Below are positions 8,764 to 16,702 of a DNA stretch of 64,000 bases, piece after piece (position 1 is the stretch's first letter; every line of letters starts with the position of its first letter). A program made the translations under genes and the position numbers. Location: positions 62,001 through 126,000 of the forward strand of contig NZ_QZEZ01000003.1 of assembly GCF_003594885.1 (NCBI RefSeq), in the 5' to 3' direction. The notes beneath the pieces were generated by a model, which saw only the letters and a list, made by a program, of their open reading frames with translations, searched no databases and was not told where the DNA came from. This DNA is from Vallicoccus soli (GTDB lineage: Bacteria; Actinomycetota; Actinomycetes; Motilibacterales; Motilibacteraceae).

Positions 8764-8848
8764 GTCGCGCAGCCTCGCACAGGGCCTCGGGGCACGGGAC
8801 CCCTGGTACCGCCGGGCACCCCTCGGGGGCGCCGCGCTCCGGAGAACC

Positions 8849-8914
8849 GCATGATCGCCGCCGGGCGGCTGCATGATCACCGCCGGAGAGCTGCATGATC
8901 ACGGCCGGGTCGTC
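8849..8914. repeat. 22-bp repeat array B (inverted orientation), three copies
   Basis: GCATGATC occurs at 8849, 8871 and 8893, again exactly 22 bases apart. It reads as the reverse complement of array A. It lies between the whiB stop and the NUDIX-NYN start, both on the minus strand. Arrays A and B therefore form a large inverted repeat around the NUDIX-NYN gene. Confidence 0.85.
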
Positions 8915-8948
8915 GGCGCAGGGTGCCCGCCCGGCGCGGGGCGCGCGC

Positions 8949-9281
8949 TCAGGCGGCCTCGTGGGGGTGGGGGCGACGTACGCGCGGGAGGGCGCCGGTG
9001 GCGAGGGCGGCGCCGGTGGGCAGCTCGCGGCGCTCCTCCTCGGTGGTGCCGCCCCAGACGCCGTAGCGCTCGGGGACGACGAGGGCGTGGCGCAGGCAGG
9101 CGTCGCGCACGGGGCACCCGCCGCAGAGCGCGGCGGCGCGCTGCTCGCGCTCGGCGCGCTCGCGCCGGGACTCCCCCTCGTGCCCGAAGAAGAGGTCGAG
9201 GTCGGCGCCCTGGCAGGCGGCGCTGTCCTGCCACCCGTAGCGGGGGATGTGCGTCGCCGGTGCAAGCCTCGTGGTCGCCAG
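8949..9281 (-). CDS. WhiB-family iron-sulfur transcriptional regulator, apparent CTG start
   Basis: 110 residues. The WhiB signature is complete: WQDSAAC, then ALCGGCPVRDAC giving the four Cys ligands of a 4Fe-4S cluster, then the turn YGVWGGTTEEERREL that contacts sigma-A. WhiB proteins are redox-responsive cofactors of the primary sigma factor. The C-terminus is short and basic (VRRPHPHEAA). Start: no ATG, GTG or TTG lies near the expected N-terminus (LATTRLAPATHIPRYG). CTG 9281 sits six bases after GAGGGAAGGG, a good ribosome-binding site. The in-frame GTG and TTG further upstream would add 20-30 atypical residues inside a terminator-like hairpin. The family call is sure; the start is an inference. 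Confidence 0.9.
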   Translation of the reverse strand: MATTRLAPATHIPRYGWQDSAACQGADLDLFFGHEGESRRERAEREQRAAALCGGCPVRDACLRHALVVPERYGVWGGTTEEERRELPTGAALATGALPRVRRPHPHEAA

Positions 9282-9320
9282 GCAGAGCCCTTCCCTCAGC
9301 CGGCCGGCGCGGCCACCGCG

Positions 9321-9356
9321 CGGCCCCTCTGCCCGACCCAACGGGCGGAGGGGCCG
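9321..9356 (-). terminator. GC hairpin between the carboxypeptidase and whiB
   Basis: CGGCCCCTCTGCCCG and CGGGCGGAGGGGCCG form a 15-bp stem with one mismatch around the loop ACCCAA. There is no T-tract. It follows the stop of the M14 gene and precedes whiB, both on the minus strand. Confidence 0.65.
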
Positions 9357-9406
9357 CACGGTTTCCGCGCAGCGGGGCCGACCGGGCAGGGCCCGGTCCG
9401 CCGGCG

Positions 9407-11950
9407 TCAGCCGGCGGTGGCGTCCGTCCAGTAGAGGGCGTTCGCCCACTGGGCGTAGAGGCCCTTCGGGTGGTCGCGGAACAGCGGCCGGGTGCCGAAG
9501 AGGACGACCGAGGCGCCCGTCTCGTCGAGCCCGCGCACGACGCTGGCCGCGCCGGCCGCGTCCTCGGGGGCGCCGCCCCCGTCCTCGAGCGGGCGCCAGT
9601 GCCCGGCGACGAGCGGGTCGGCGGCGTACGACTGCTCGGTCACGACGCCCTCGCCCATCCCGGTGAACCACACCGGGGAGTAGACGAAGGAGTGCCCGGG
9701 CGCGCGGGCGGTGAGCTCGCCGGACCCGTCGACGTCGACGACGCCGTTGGCCGTGCCGGGGCCGCCGCCGGCCTCCACCTCGAGCAGGTCGAGGGCCGCG
9801 TTGAACGCCGCGCCCGTCGTGCCGCGGGCGACGACGCCGCCGTCGGCGAGGAACGCGTCGAGCGCCGCCCGTGCGGGGGCGCCGAGGGTGGCGCCGTCCA
9901 GGCCCGCCCCCACGACGAGGACGTCGACCCCGGTCCAGTCGAACCCGGCGTCGAGCACCGCGTTGCTGACCGGGCGCACCTCGAAGCCCATCTCCCGCAT
10001 GGCGTAGAGCTCGTCGCCCTCGGCCGCGGCCGCGACGGTGACCGGGTCCATCGGCGTGCCGGTGAGCCCCGCGGGGGCGAGGGAGAGCCGGACGCCCTGC
10101 TCGCGGGCCACGCGCACGGCGTCGGCGCGGGCGGCCGCCGGCACGACGACGCGCCCCCCGGAGGCGAGCTGCAGCACGTGCCCGCGGGCGAGCAGCGCGT
10201 TGACGGCGGCCACGTCGGCGGCGTCGTCCAGGCCGATGAGGAGGTCGCGGCCGGGCGCGGCCGGCACGACGCCCCAGGAGCGGGCGCCCGCGACCTCGCG
10301 CAGGCCGCCGGGCAGGGAGTCGCCGCCCTGCTCCACCGGGGTCACGGTCGCGCCCCAGAGCAGGCCGTGGCTCCAGCCCGAGATGTCGTACATCACGGGG
10401 ACGTCGTCGCTGATGTCGCGCCCGGACTCGAGCATGACGTTGGCCAGGCCCCGCTTGGCCTGGTGCATGTCGACGACCCAGGAGCCCGCCGCGTAGCGGG
10501 TGCCGCCGAGGCTGGACGCCCGCGACGCGCGGTGCACCTCGACGTCGTTGTCGAGCAGGTGCTGCACGAGCCGCGCCGCGGCGGGCGTGGAGCGCTGGTC
10601 GCGCCCGGCGGGGATCACGTACGCCCGCGGGAACTCGGTGGAGTAGCGGTCCTCCGGCCCGAAGCCGTCGACGTAGCCGTCCGGGACCTCGCGCTGGGCC
10701 TCGCCGGCCTCGCCGCGGCGGAACACCTCGATCTGGTCGGCGACGAGCTCGCTGCGGTGCTCGTCGGCGTACGCGATGGAGGCGCGGATGGTCGCCGCCG
10801 CGATGTCGGTGTTGATGCTCGAGCGGCGCCGGAGCTCCTCGACGGGCAGCGCGTCGTACTCGCGGTTGTTGACCCGCAGCGGGAACTCGACGGTGTGCCC
10901 GACGGCCCCGTGGTAGATCGAGTACATCGGCGTGAAGATCGGCGGCCAGTCGTCCCACTCGCCGGGCGGGAAGTCCCGGAAGGGGATGTCGGCGCGGGCG
11001 GACTCGGGGTAGCCGAGCGCCTGGATCGCCGCCTCCATGCCGAGCGCGTTGGGCAGCGCGTGCTTGATGTAGAGGTCGTACTCGTAGTTCTGCCCGTGCG
11101 GCGGCGTGCCCGGCTCGATGAGCGTCGTGCCGGTGTAGCCGTGCTCGTCGACGAGGACGACGGGCTGGGTGCGGATGATCGCGTCGCGCATCACCCGCGT
11201 CTCCGGCTGCGAGGCCGTGATGAAGTCGCGGTTGAGGTCGAAGTCGCGCGCGTTGCGCCGGGTGCCGGCGTTGCGCCCGTCGGGGTTGGCCGAGACGGTG
11301 AAGTAGACGCGCGTGGTGCGCAGCAGCGCGGCCACCTCGCGGTCGCTGCTCGTGGCGAGCTCCTCGATGACGCGCAGCGACGCGTCGGTGCCCTCCCACT
11401 CGTTGCCGTGGATGTTCGCGTTGACGAACACCGGCACCTTGTAGTCGCGCGCGATGGCCCGGTCCTGCGCCGCCCGCTCGGGGTCGGCGAGGATCCGCTG
11501 CTTCATCGCCTCCTGCCGGCGCGCCTGCGCGGGCGTCTCGGGGGCGGTCACCGTGACGAGGTAGAGGTCGCGCCCGAGGGCGCTGCGCCCGGTGACCTCG
11601 ACGCTGACCCGGTCGCTGGTGCGCTGCAGCGCGTTGAGCCGGCGGGCGATCTCGTGGTACGGGACGAGGCCCAGCTTGATCGAGCGGTCGGCCTCGTCGA
11701 CCGGGAACGTCCGCAGCACGGTCTGGCGCGGGAAGCCCCCCGTGCGCGGGCCGGCGACCTCGGCGGTGAGGGCCCGCACGGCGTCGCGGGCGGGGGCGGC
11801 GGCGCGCTCGGCGCGCGGGTCGTACCGGCGCTCGGCGAGCGCGTCGGCGGCGAGGCCGGCGTCGGCGCCGGGAGCGGCGGCGACGGGCGCCGGCGCGACG
11901 AGGACGGCGCCCAGCGCGAGGGCGGCGAGGGACAGTGGACGGCGACGCAC
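9407..11950 (-). CDS. Secreted M14-family zinc carboxypeptidase, large form
   Basis: 847 residues. The Sec-type signal VRRRPLSLAALALGAVLVAP ends at an Ala-rich cleavage region (PVAAAPG). The peptidase domain contains VFVNANIHGNEWEGTDASL, the HxxE zinc pair, then TVSANPDGR and a distant VDEHGY. Later sequence PMYSIYHGAVGHTVEFPL carries the catalytic-Glu region (HTVEFP). The remaining 400 residues include a DJ-1/ThuA-like segment (VDVLVVGAGLDGA). Family knowledge: M14 enzymes remove C-terminal residues from peptides, here probably outside the cell. Start: GTG 11950 has AGGAG five bases upstream and gives a proper signal peptide, unlike the ATG at 12001. A sigma-70-type promoter lies at 12024-12053. 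Confidence 0.88.
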   Translation of the reverse strand: MRRRPLSLAALALGAVLVAPAPVAAAPGADAGLAADALAERRYDPRAERAAAPARDAVRALTAEVAGPRTGGFPRQTVLRTFPVDEADRSIKLGLVPYHEIARRLNALQRTSDRVSVEVTGRSALGRDLYLVTVTAPETPAQARRQEAMKQRILADPERAAQDRAIARDYKVPVFVNANIHGNEWEGTDASLRVIEELATSSDREVAALLRTTRVYFTVSANPDGRNAGTRRNARDFDLNRDFITASQPETRVMRDAIIRTQPVVLVDEHGYTGTTLIEPGTPPHGQNYEYDLYIKHALPNALGMEAAIQALGYPESARADIPFRDFPPGEWDDWPPIFTPMYSIYHGAVGHTVEFPLRVNNREYDALPVEELRRRSSINTDIAAATIRASIAYADEHRSELVADQIEVFRRGEAGEAQREVPDGYVDGFGPEDRYSTEFPRAYVIPAGRDQRSTPAAARLVQHLLDNDVEVHRASRASSLGGTRYAAGSWVVDMHQAKRGLANVMLESGRDISDDVPVMYDISGWSHGLLWGATVTPVEQGGDSLPGGLREVAGARSWGVVPAAPGRDLLIGLDDAADVAAVNALLARGHVLQLASGGRVVVPAAARADAVRVAREQGVRLSLAPAGLTGTPMDPVTVAAAAEGDELYAMREMGFEVRPVSNAVLDAGFDWTGVDVLVVGAGLDGATLGAPARAALDAFLADGGVVARGTTGAAFNAALDLLEVEAGGGPGTANGVVDVDGSGELTARAPGHSFVYSPVWFTGMGEGVVTEQSYAADPLVAGHWRPLEDGGGAPEDAAGAASVVRGLDETGASVVLFGTRPLFRDHPKGLYAQWANALYWTDATAG

Positions 11951-12023
11951 GGCGGCTCCTGGGCCTGTCGTTGCAGCGGGTGCACGGGCGCGCGACGGCA
12001 CGCACCCGAGCAGCGGTGGCGCA

Positions 12024-12053
12024 TGACTACAGCGCGGCGAGCCGGACGGTCAA
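12024..12053 (-). promoter_or_regulatory. Sigma-70-type promoter of the M14 carboxypeptidase gene
   Basis: On the minus strand TTGACC (12048-12053) and TAGTCA (12024-12029) are separated by 18 bases. This predicts a 5' leader of about 65 bases before the GTG at 11950, which has a ribosome-binding site. Confidence 0.55.
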
Positions 12054-12115
12054 GGTCCGGCGCGCGCCCGGAGGCAGGAGTGCGCGGGGCACGACGGGCG
12101 GGTGCGCCGGTGCAG

Positions 12116-12121
12116 CAGGAT
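12116..12121 (+). promoter_or_regulatory. Putative -10 hexamer CAGGAT before the DNA ligase
   Basis: CAGGAT ends six bases before the GTG at 12128, a leaderless-type arrangement. It is divergent from the M14 promoter, so the 177-base gap serves both genes. Confidence 0.4.
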
Positions 12122-12127
12122 GGCGGC

Positions 12128-13672
12128 GTGCTGCTCGACGACCTCGCCGCCGCGTCGGACGCCCTCGCCGCGACGACGTCGCGCCTGCGCAAGGTCGAGG
12201 TGCTCGCCGACGTGCTGCGCCGCGCGGCCCTCGACGAGCCGGACGAGGTCGGCCTCGCCGTCGCGTGGCTCTCCGGGTCGCTGCGCCAGCGCCGCACCGG
12301 GCTCGGGCCGGCGGCGCTGCGCGACCTGCCGCCCCCGGCGGACGCGCCGTCCCTGCGCCTGCCCGAGGTGGACGCGGCGTTCGAGCGCGCCGCCCGGGAG
12401 GCGGGGCCCGGCTCGGGCGCCCGCCGCCTCGAGGGGTTCCGCGCGCTGGTCGCCCGGGCGACGGCCCGCGAGCAGCGCCTGCTCGCCGGGCTGGTCGTCG
12501 GCGAGGTCCGCCACGGGGCGCTGGGCGGGGTCGCGCTCGACGCCGTCGCGCGGGCGGCCGGCCTGCCCGGCGCGGACGTGCGGCGGGCCGCGATGCTCGG
12601 CGGGGCCCTGGGCCCGGTCGCGCAGGCGGCGCTCGCCGACGGCGCGGCCGGGCTCGCCCGGTTCCGGCTCCGGGTCGGCCGCCCCCTGCAGCCGATGCTG
12701 GCCCAGGCGGCGGACGACGTGGGCGGGGCGCTGGCGCGCACCGGGCCGGCGCGGGTCGAGGAGAAGCTCGACGGGGTGCGGGTGCAGGTGCACCGCGACG
12801 GTGGCGCCGTGCTCGTCGTGACCCGGTCGCTGGACGACGTCACCGCCCGCCTGCCGGAGGTCGTGGCGGCCGTGCGCGGCCTCGACGTGGGCTCGGCCGT
12901 CCTCGACGGGGAGGTGCTCGCCCTCGGCCCCGACGGGCGGCCCCTGCCGTTCCAGCTCACCGCGTCACGGGTCGGGCGGCACGACGGCGACGCCGCGGTG
13001 CCGCTGTCGGTGCGCTTCTTCGACGTGCTCCACCTCGACGGCGACGACCTGGTCGCCGAGCCCGCCCGGGAGCGCCAGGCGGCGCTCGAGCGGGCGGTCC
13101 CCGCGGCCCTGCGGGTGCGCGCGCGGGAGGTCGACGGGGTCGACGGGGTCGAGGAGGCGCAGGCGTTCCTCGACGCGGCGCTGGCGCGGGGGCACGAGGG
13201 CGTCGTCGTCAAGGCGCTCGGGGCGCCGTACGAGGCCGGGCGGCGCGGCGCCGCCTGGGTCAAGGTGAAGCCGCGCCACACCCTCGACCTCGTCGTCCTC
13301 GCCGCGGAGTGGGGCCACGGCCGGCGGCGCGGGACGCTGTCGAACCTGCACCTGGGCGCCCGCGACGACCACGCGCCGACCGGCTTCACGATGCTCGGCA
13401 AGACGTTCAAGGGCCTGACCGACGCGATGCTCTCCTGGCAGACCGAGCGCCTCCTCGCGCTGGAGGCCGGCCGCGAGGGCCACGTGGTGCGCGTGCGGCC
13501 CGAGCTCGTCGTCGAGGTGGCCTTCGACGGGGTCCAGACGAGCCCGCGCTACCCGGGCGGGGTCGCGCTGCGCTTCGCCCGGGTGCTGCGGCACCGCCCG
13601 GACAAGCGGGCCGAGGACGCCGACGGGATCGCCGCCGTCCGCGCGATCCACGCCCGCCCCGGGGAAGGCTGA
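12128..13672 (+). CDS. ATP-dependent DNA ligase, LigB-like
   Basis: 514 residues. A helical N-terminal domain (about 1-190) is followed by RPLQPMLAQ and the nucleotidyl-transfer motif EEKLDGVRVQVH, whose Lys (about 213) becomes adenylated. Further ligase motifs are VLDGEVLAL, FFDVLHLDG, EGVVVKALGAPYEAGRRGAAWVKVKP (split here as EGVVVKAL and WVKVKP) and an OB-fold region ending SPRYPGGVALRFARVLRHRPDK. The size and N-terminal domain match archaeal-type/LigB ligases rather than short LigC/LigD cores. The enzyme seals nicks and is a probable repair accessory to the NAD-dependent LigA. Everything upstream of GTG 12128 in the same open frame is antisense shadow. Confidence 0.9.
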   Translation: MLLDDLAAASDALAATTSRLRKVEVLADVLRRAALDEPDEVGLAVAWLSGSLRQRRTGLGPAALRDLPPPADAPSLRLPEVDAAFERAAREAGPGSGARRLEGFRALVARATAREQRLLAGLVVGEVRHGALGGVALDAVARAAGLPGADVRRAAMLGGALGPVAQAALADGAAGLARFRLRVGRPLQPMLAQAADDVGGALARTGPARVEEKLDGVRVQVHRDGGAVLVVTRSLDDVTARLPEVVAAVRGLDVGSAVLDGEVLALGPDGRPLPFQLTASRVGRHDGDAAVPLSVRFFDVLHLDGDDLVAEPARERQAALERAVPAALRVRAREVDGVDGVEEAQAFLDAALARGHEGVVVKALGAPYEAGRRGAAWVKVKPRHTLDLVVLAAEWGHGRRRGTLSNLHLGARDDHAPTGFTMLGKTFKGLTDAMLSWQTERLLALEAGREGHVVRVRPELVVEVAFDGVQTSPRYPGGVALRFARVLRHRPDKRAEDADGIAAVRAIHARPGEG

Positions 13673-13703
13673 CGCCGCCGGAGGGGTTGTCGGTGGCGGG
13701 GCC

Positions 13704-13709
13704 TAGCGT
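13704..13709 (+). promoter_or_regulatory. -10 hexamer TAGCGT of the rhodanese-sufE operon
   Basis: TAGCGT lies 32 bases before the GTG at 13742, which has the ribosome-binding site GAGGAGAGGGA. No clear -35 box is seen. Confidence 0.4.
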
Positions 13710-13741
13710 GTGGCCCGCCGACGTCGAGGAGAGGGAGCAGC

Positions 13742-14668
13742 GTGAGCCTGAGGGACGGTGCCGTGCCGCACGAGCAGGGTGAGCAGGGGCCGGTGGCGCC
13801 CGACCCGGCAGCGGGGCTGCAGGGCTACGCGCACCCCGAGCGGCTCGTGACGACGGACTGGCTGGCCGAGCACCTCGGCGACCCGCGCGTGGTCGTCGTC
13901 GAGTCCGACGAGGACGTGCTGCTCTACGACACCGGGCACGTCCCCGGGGCGGTGAAGGTCGACTGGCACACCGAGCTCAACGACCCCACGACGCGCGACT
14001 ACGTCGACGGCGAGGGCTTCGCCCGGCTCATGGCGGCCAAGGGCATCGACCGGGGCACGACCGTGGTCCTCTACGGCGACCGCAGCAACTGGTGGGCGGC
14101 CTACGCGCTGTGGGTGTTCGAGCTCTTCGGGCACCCCGACGTGCGCCTGCTCGACGGCGGCCGGGCGGCCTGGGTCGCCGAGGGCCGGCCCCTGGTCACC
14201 GAGGTCCCGGACCGCCCCCGCACCGACTACCCGGTGGTCGAGCGCGACGACGCGCGGGTGCGCGCCTTCAAGGAGGACGTGCTCGCGCACCTGGGGCGCC
14301 CCCTCGTCGACGTGCGCTCCTCCGGCGAGTTCAGCGGCGAGCTGCTGCACATGCCGGACTACCCCCAGGAGGGCGCGGTCCGCGGCGGGCACGTCCCCGG
14401 CGCGCGCAACGTGCCGTGGGCCCGGGCGGCCCGCGAGGACGGGCGGTTCCGCAGCCGCGAGGAGCTCGAGGCGCTCTACGCGGGCGAGGCCGGCCTGTCC
14501 CCCGAGGACGACGTGGTCGTCTACTGCCGCATCGGCGAGCGCTCGTCGCACACCTGGTTCGTGCTGACCCACCTGCTGGGCTGGGACCGCGTGCGCAACT
14601 ACGACGGCTCGTGGACCGAGTGGGGCAACTCCGTGCGCACCCCGATCGAGCGCGGGAGCGGCGCGTGA
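13742..14668 (+). CDS. Thiosulfate/3-mercaptopyruvate sulfurtransferase (tandem rhodanese)
   Basis: 308 residues with two rhodanese domains. The inactive N-terminal one ([21 protein letters not shown]) is followed by a C-terminal catalytic domain with [12 protein letters not shown] and the active-site loop CRIGERS (Cys near 262). The CR-G-E-R-S loop resembles CysA-type thiosulfate sulfurtransferases of actinobacteria. The enzyme moves sulfane sulfur onto an acceptor in the cytosol. Start: GTG with a strong purine-rich ribosome-binding site. The stop overlaps the sufE-like start in GTGA, so the two are translationally coupled; SufE is a plausible sulfur acceptor. Confidence 0.93.
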   Translation: MSLRDGAVPHEQGEQGPVAPDPAAGLQGYAHPERLVTTDWLAEHLGDPRVVVVESDEDVLLYDTGHVPGAVKVDWHTELNDPTTRDYVDGEGFARLMAAKGIDRGTTVVLYGDRSNWWAAYALWVFELFGHPDVRLLDGGRAAWVAEGRPLVTEVPDRPRTDYPVVERDDARVRAFKEDVLAHLGRPLVDVRSSGEFSGELLHMPDYPQEGAVRGGHVPGARNVPWARAAREDGRFRSREELEALYAGEAGLSPEDDVVVYCRIGERSSHTWFVLTHLLGWDRVRNYDGSWTEWGNSVRTPIERGSGA

Positions 14669-15102
14669 GCACGCTGACCCCGGCCCTCGAGGGCGTGGTC
14701 GAGGACTTCCGGGCCGTCGGCCCGCAGGACCGGCTGCAGCTGCTGCTCGAGCTCTCCCGCGAGCTGCCCCCGCTGCCCGAGCGCTACGCCGGGGCTCCCG
14801 AGCGCATGGAGCGGGTCGACGAGTGCCAGTCGCCGCTGTTCCTCGCCGTCGAGGTCGACGGCGAGGGCGGCGCGCGCGCCGTGCACCTCTACTTCGACGC
14901 CCCCGCGGAGGCGCCGACGACCCGCGGCTTCGCGGGCATCCTGCGCGAGGGCCTCGACGGCAGCACCCCCGAGGAGGTGCTGGCCGTCCCCGACGACTTC
15001 TACGTCGGCCTGGGGCTCGCCGAGGCGGTGAGCCCGCTGCGGCTGCGCGGGATGGCGGCGATGCTGGCCCGCATCAAGCGGCAGGTGCGCGCCGCGGCCT
15101 GA
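14665..15102 (+). CDS. SufE-family sulfur acceptor protein
   Basis: 145 residues. The family core [13 protein letters not shown] and [15 protein letters not shown] is present. The Cys in DECQSP corresponds to the sulfur-accepting cysteine of SufE, and the C-terminus has [17 protein letters not shown]. SufE accepts persulfide from cysteine desulfurases and passes it to Fe-S assembly. Here the coupling to a sulfurtransferase gene (4-base overlap) suggests it receives sulfur from the rhodanese. The GTG start is fixed by the overlap. No other suf genes are near. Confidence 0.9.
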   Translation: MSTLTPALEGVVEDFRAVGPQDRLQLLLELSRELPPLPERYAGAPERMERVDECQSPLFLAVEVDGEGGARAVHLYFDAPAEAPTTRGFAGILREGLDGSTPEEVLAVPDDFYVGLGLAEAVSPLRLRGMAAMLARIKRQVRAAA

Positions 15103-15121
15103 CGCTGCGGCTGGACCTCGT

Positions 15122-15137
15122 TCGAACGGGTGTTCTA
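15122..15137 (+). promoter_or_regulatory. LexA/SOS-box-like palindrome over the radical SAM promoter
   Basis: TCGAAC-GGGT-GTTCTA matches the actinobacterial LexA operator consensus TCGAAC-N4-GTTCGA at 11 of 12 specified positions. Its right arm overlaps the -10 hexamer at 15136-15141, the expected place for a repressor. No equally good copy was noticed elsewhere in the window. Confidence 0.65.
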
Positions 15138-15141
15138 GCAT
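15136..15141 (+). promoter_or_regulatory. -10 hexamer TAGCAT of the radical SAM gene
   Basis: TAGCAT ends seven bases before the ATG at 15149. There is no ribosome-binding site, so the message is probably leaderless. Confidence 0.6.
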
Positions 15142-15148
15142 CGGTGCC

Positions 15149-16294
15149 ATGCGCTGGGACGCCCTGCAGCTCCACGACCCCGCCGAGGCCGGTGCCGCCG
15201 ACGGCGGAGCGGGCTCCGGCGCGCCCGGCCCCGCCGCGCCGGAGCCGCTGCCGCTGCTCCCCCGCGGGGCCGTCGCGCGGACCTTCGACACCCCGCAGTT
15301 CCGCGGCATGACGTTCTACGAGGTGCAGGCGCGCTCGGTCCTCAACCGGGTGCCCGAGGCCTCCGCGGTGCCGTTCCGCTGGACCGTCAACCCCTACCGG
15401 GGCTGCTCGCACGCCTGCGTCTACTGCTTCGCGCGCGGCACGCACGCGTACCTCGAGCTCGGCACCGGCCTCGACTTCGACCGCAAGGTCGTGGTGAAGA
15501 CCAACGCCGCGGAGGTCCTGCGGCGCGAGCTGGCCCGCCCGCGGTGGGCCCGCGAGCACGTCGCCATGGGCACCAACGTGGACTGCTACCAGCGCGCGGA
15601 GGGCCGCTACCGGCTCATGCCGGGGATCCTGCGCGCGCTCACCGACGCCCGCACCCCGTTCTCGGTGCTGACCAAGGGCACGCTGGTGCTGCGCGACCTG
15701 CCGCTGCTGCAGGAGGCGGCGCAGGTCGTGCCGGTCGCCACGAACGTCTCGGTGGGCTTCCTCGACGAGGACCTCTGGCGCCTGCTCGAGCCGGGGACGC
15801 CCAGCCCGCGCCGCCGCCTCGAGGTGTGCGCCCGCCTCAACGACGCCGGCGTCCCCTGCGGCGTGCTCATGGCCCCCGTCGTGCCGGGACTGAGCGACTC
15901 CCCCGCCGAGGTCGAGCGCACGGTGCGCGCGATCGCCGACGCCGGCGCGACCCACGTGACGCCGCTGCTGCTGCACCTGCGCCCCGGTGCCCGCGAGTGG
16001 TTCCTCGCCTGGCTCGACGCGCACCACCCCCGGCTGCGCCCCCTCTACGACCGGCTCTACGGCCGCGGGGCGTACGCGCCCCGGGCGTACCAGGACGAGG
16101 TCCGCGCCCGCGTGCTCGCCGCGGCCGAGCGGTGCGGGCTGGGTGGGGCAGGGCCCCGGCGCTCCCGGCGCCTCGGCTACGGCGTGGCGGCGCTGCCGGA
16201 CGACGCTGCCGGTCGCACCGGCGCGGACGCCGGGAGGCCCCCGGCGCCCGCTGCGGCCGCCCCGCCGGCGTACGCGCAGGACGCCCTGCTCTGA
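15149..16294 (+). CDS. Radical SAM protein, Rv2578c/SPL-like family
   Basis: 381 residues. The radical SAM cluster motif CSHACVYCFAR (CxxxCxxC) lies near residue 88, preceded by WTVNPYRG. This order is typical of the Rv2578c-type branch related to spore photoproduct lyase-like proteins. The enzyme should bind a 4Fe-4S cluster and cleave S-adenosylmethionine; the substrate is unknown. The Gly/Pro/Ala-rich N-terminal 35 residues and the C-terminal tail are probably disordered. The SOS-like box over its promoter suggests DNA-damage induction, which would fit a nucleic-acid repair or modification role. That functional link is inference. Confidence 0.88.
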   Translation: MRWDALQLHDPAEAGAADGGAGSGAPGPAAPEPLPLLPRGAVARTFDTPQFRGMTFYEVQARSVLNRVPEASAVPFRWTVNPYRGCSHACVYCFARGTHAYLELGTGLDFDRKVVVKTNAAEVLRRELARPRWAREHVAMGTNVDCYQRAEGRYRLMPGILRALTDARTPFSVLTKGTLVLRDLPLLQEAAQVVPVATNVSVGFLDEDLWRLLEPGTPSPRRRLEVCARLNDAGVPCGVLMAPVVPGLSDSPAEVERTVRAIADAGATHVTPLLLHLRPGAREWFLAWLDAHHPRLRPLYDRLYGRGAYAPRAYQDEVRARVLAAAERCGLGGAGPRRSRRLGYGVAALPDDAAGRTGADAGRPPAPAAAAPPAYAQDALL

Positions 16295-16370
16295 CCCGGC
16301 GCGCCGGACGCGACCGGTCGTGCCCCGTATGTCCGTCGCGCAAGGTCCCTGTTTCGTCCGTGGTGGACCC

Positions 16371-16400
16371 TTGACGCGGTGTGACGCGCGGTGGTGGGTT
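16371..16400 (+). promoter_or_regulatory. Sigma-70-type promoter of the glycine-riboswitch transcript
   Basis: TTGACG (16371-16376) and TGGGTT (16395-16400) are 18 bases apart. Transcription would begin near 16407, just before the first aptamer. Confidence 0.5.
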
Positions 16401-16423
16401 CGTCCCAGCCGATCGAGGAGACG

Positions 16424-16617
16424 CAGGAGAGACCCGGCCCGTCCGGCGGTGGCCACCGCCGGAGGACCGGGCGCCGAAGGAGCAACCTCCCCGGGAAACT
16501 CTCAGGCACCCAGGACTGCGTCGCCGAGGCGACTCTGGAGAGAGCGGCACGGGCCGCTCACCGAAGGGCGAAGCCGGCCCGCGCCGGCGAAGGCCTCAGG
16601 TGCCAGGACAGAGCGGG
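16424..16617 (+). ncRNA. Tandem glycine riboswitch (two gcvT-type aptamers)
   Basis: Aptamer 1 (about 16424-16519) shows GGAGAG, then GCGCCGAAGGAGCAA, then GGGAAACTCTCAGGCACC and AGGAC. Aptamer 2 (about 16531-16617) repeats the order: CTGGAGAGAGC, CACCGAAGGGCGAAGCC, GGCGAAGGCCTCAGGTGCC and AGGACAGAG. These are the conserved blocks of the glycine riboswitch, including the CTCTCAGG-type segment and the AGGAC ending, with the short linker typical of cooperative tandem aptamers. Glycine binding usually turns on downstream genes. Here the downstream gene is an M20 amidohydrolase, not gcvT/gcvP or a transporter. Confidence 0.88.
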
Positions 16618-16646
16618 GACGGCGGGCGCCCGACGCGCCCTCGGCA

Positions 16647-16700
16647 GGCACCACCGCGCGCCCGCGCCGCGACCCCTGCCACCCCTCCACCGGAGGTGCC
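16647..16700 (+). promoter_or_regulatory. Probable riboswitch expression platform masking the ribosome-binding site
   Basis: The ribosome-binding site GGAGG (16692-16696) can pair with CCTCC (16684-16688) across a 3-base loop. The overlapping GGTGCC (16695-16700) can pair with GGCACC at 16647-16652. Either pairing would hide the site, which suggests translational control. No terminator with a T-tract is seen before the gene. Confidence 0.45.
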
Positions 16701-16702
16701 AC

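Noticed and set aside
7780-8914. CRISPR array
   Set aside because: The 22-bp units are contiguous with no unique spacers, and there are no cas genes.
8873-12127. Upstream part of the open frame that ends as the DNA ligase
   Set aside because: It is antisense to WhiB and the M14 carboxypeptidase. The ligase begins at 12128, where a -10 hexamer and family similarity start.
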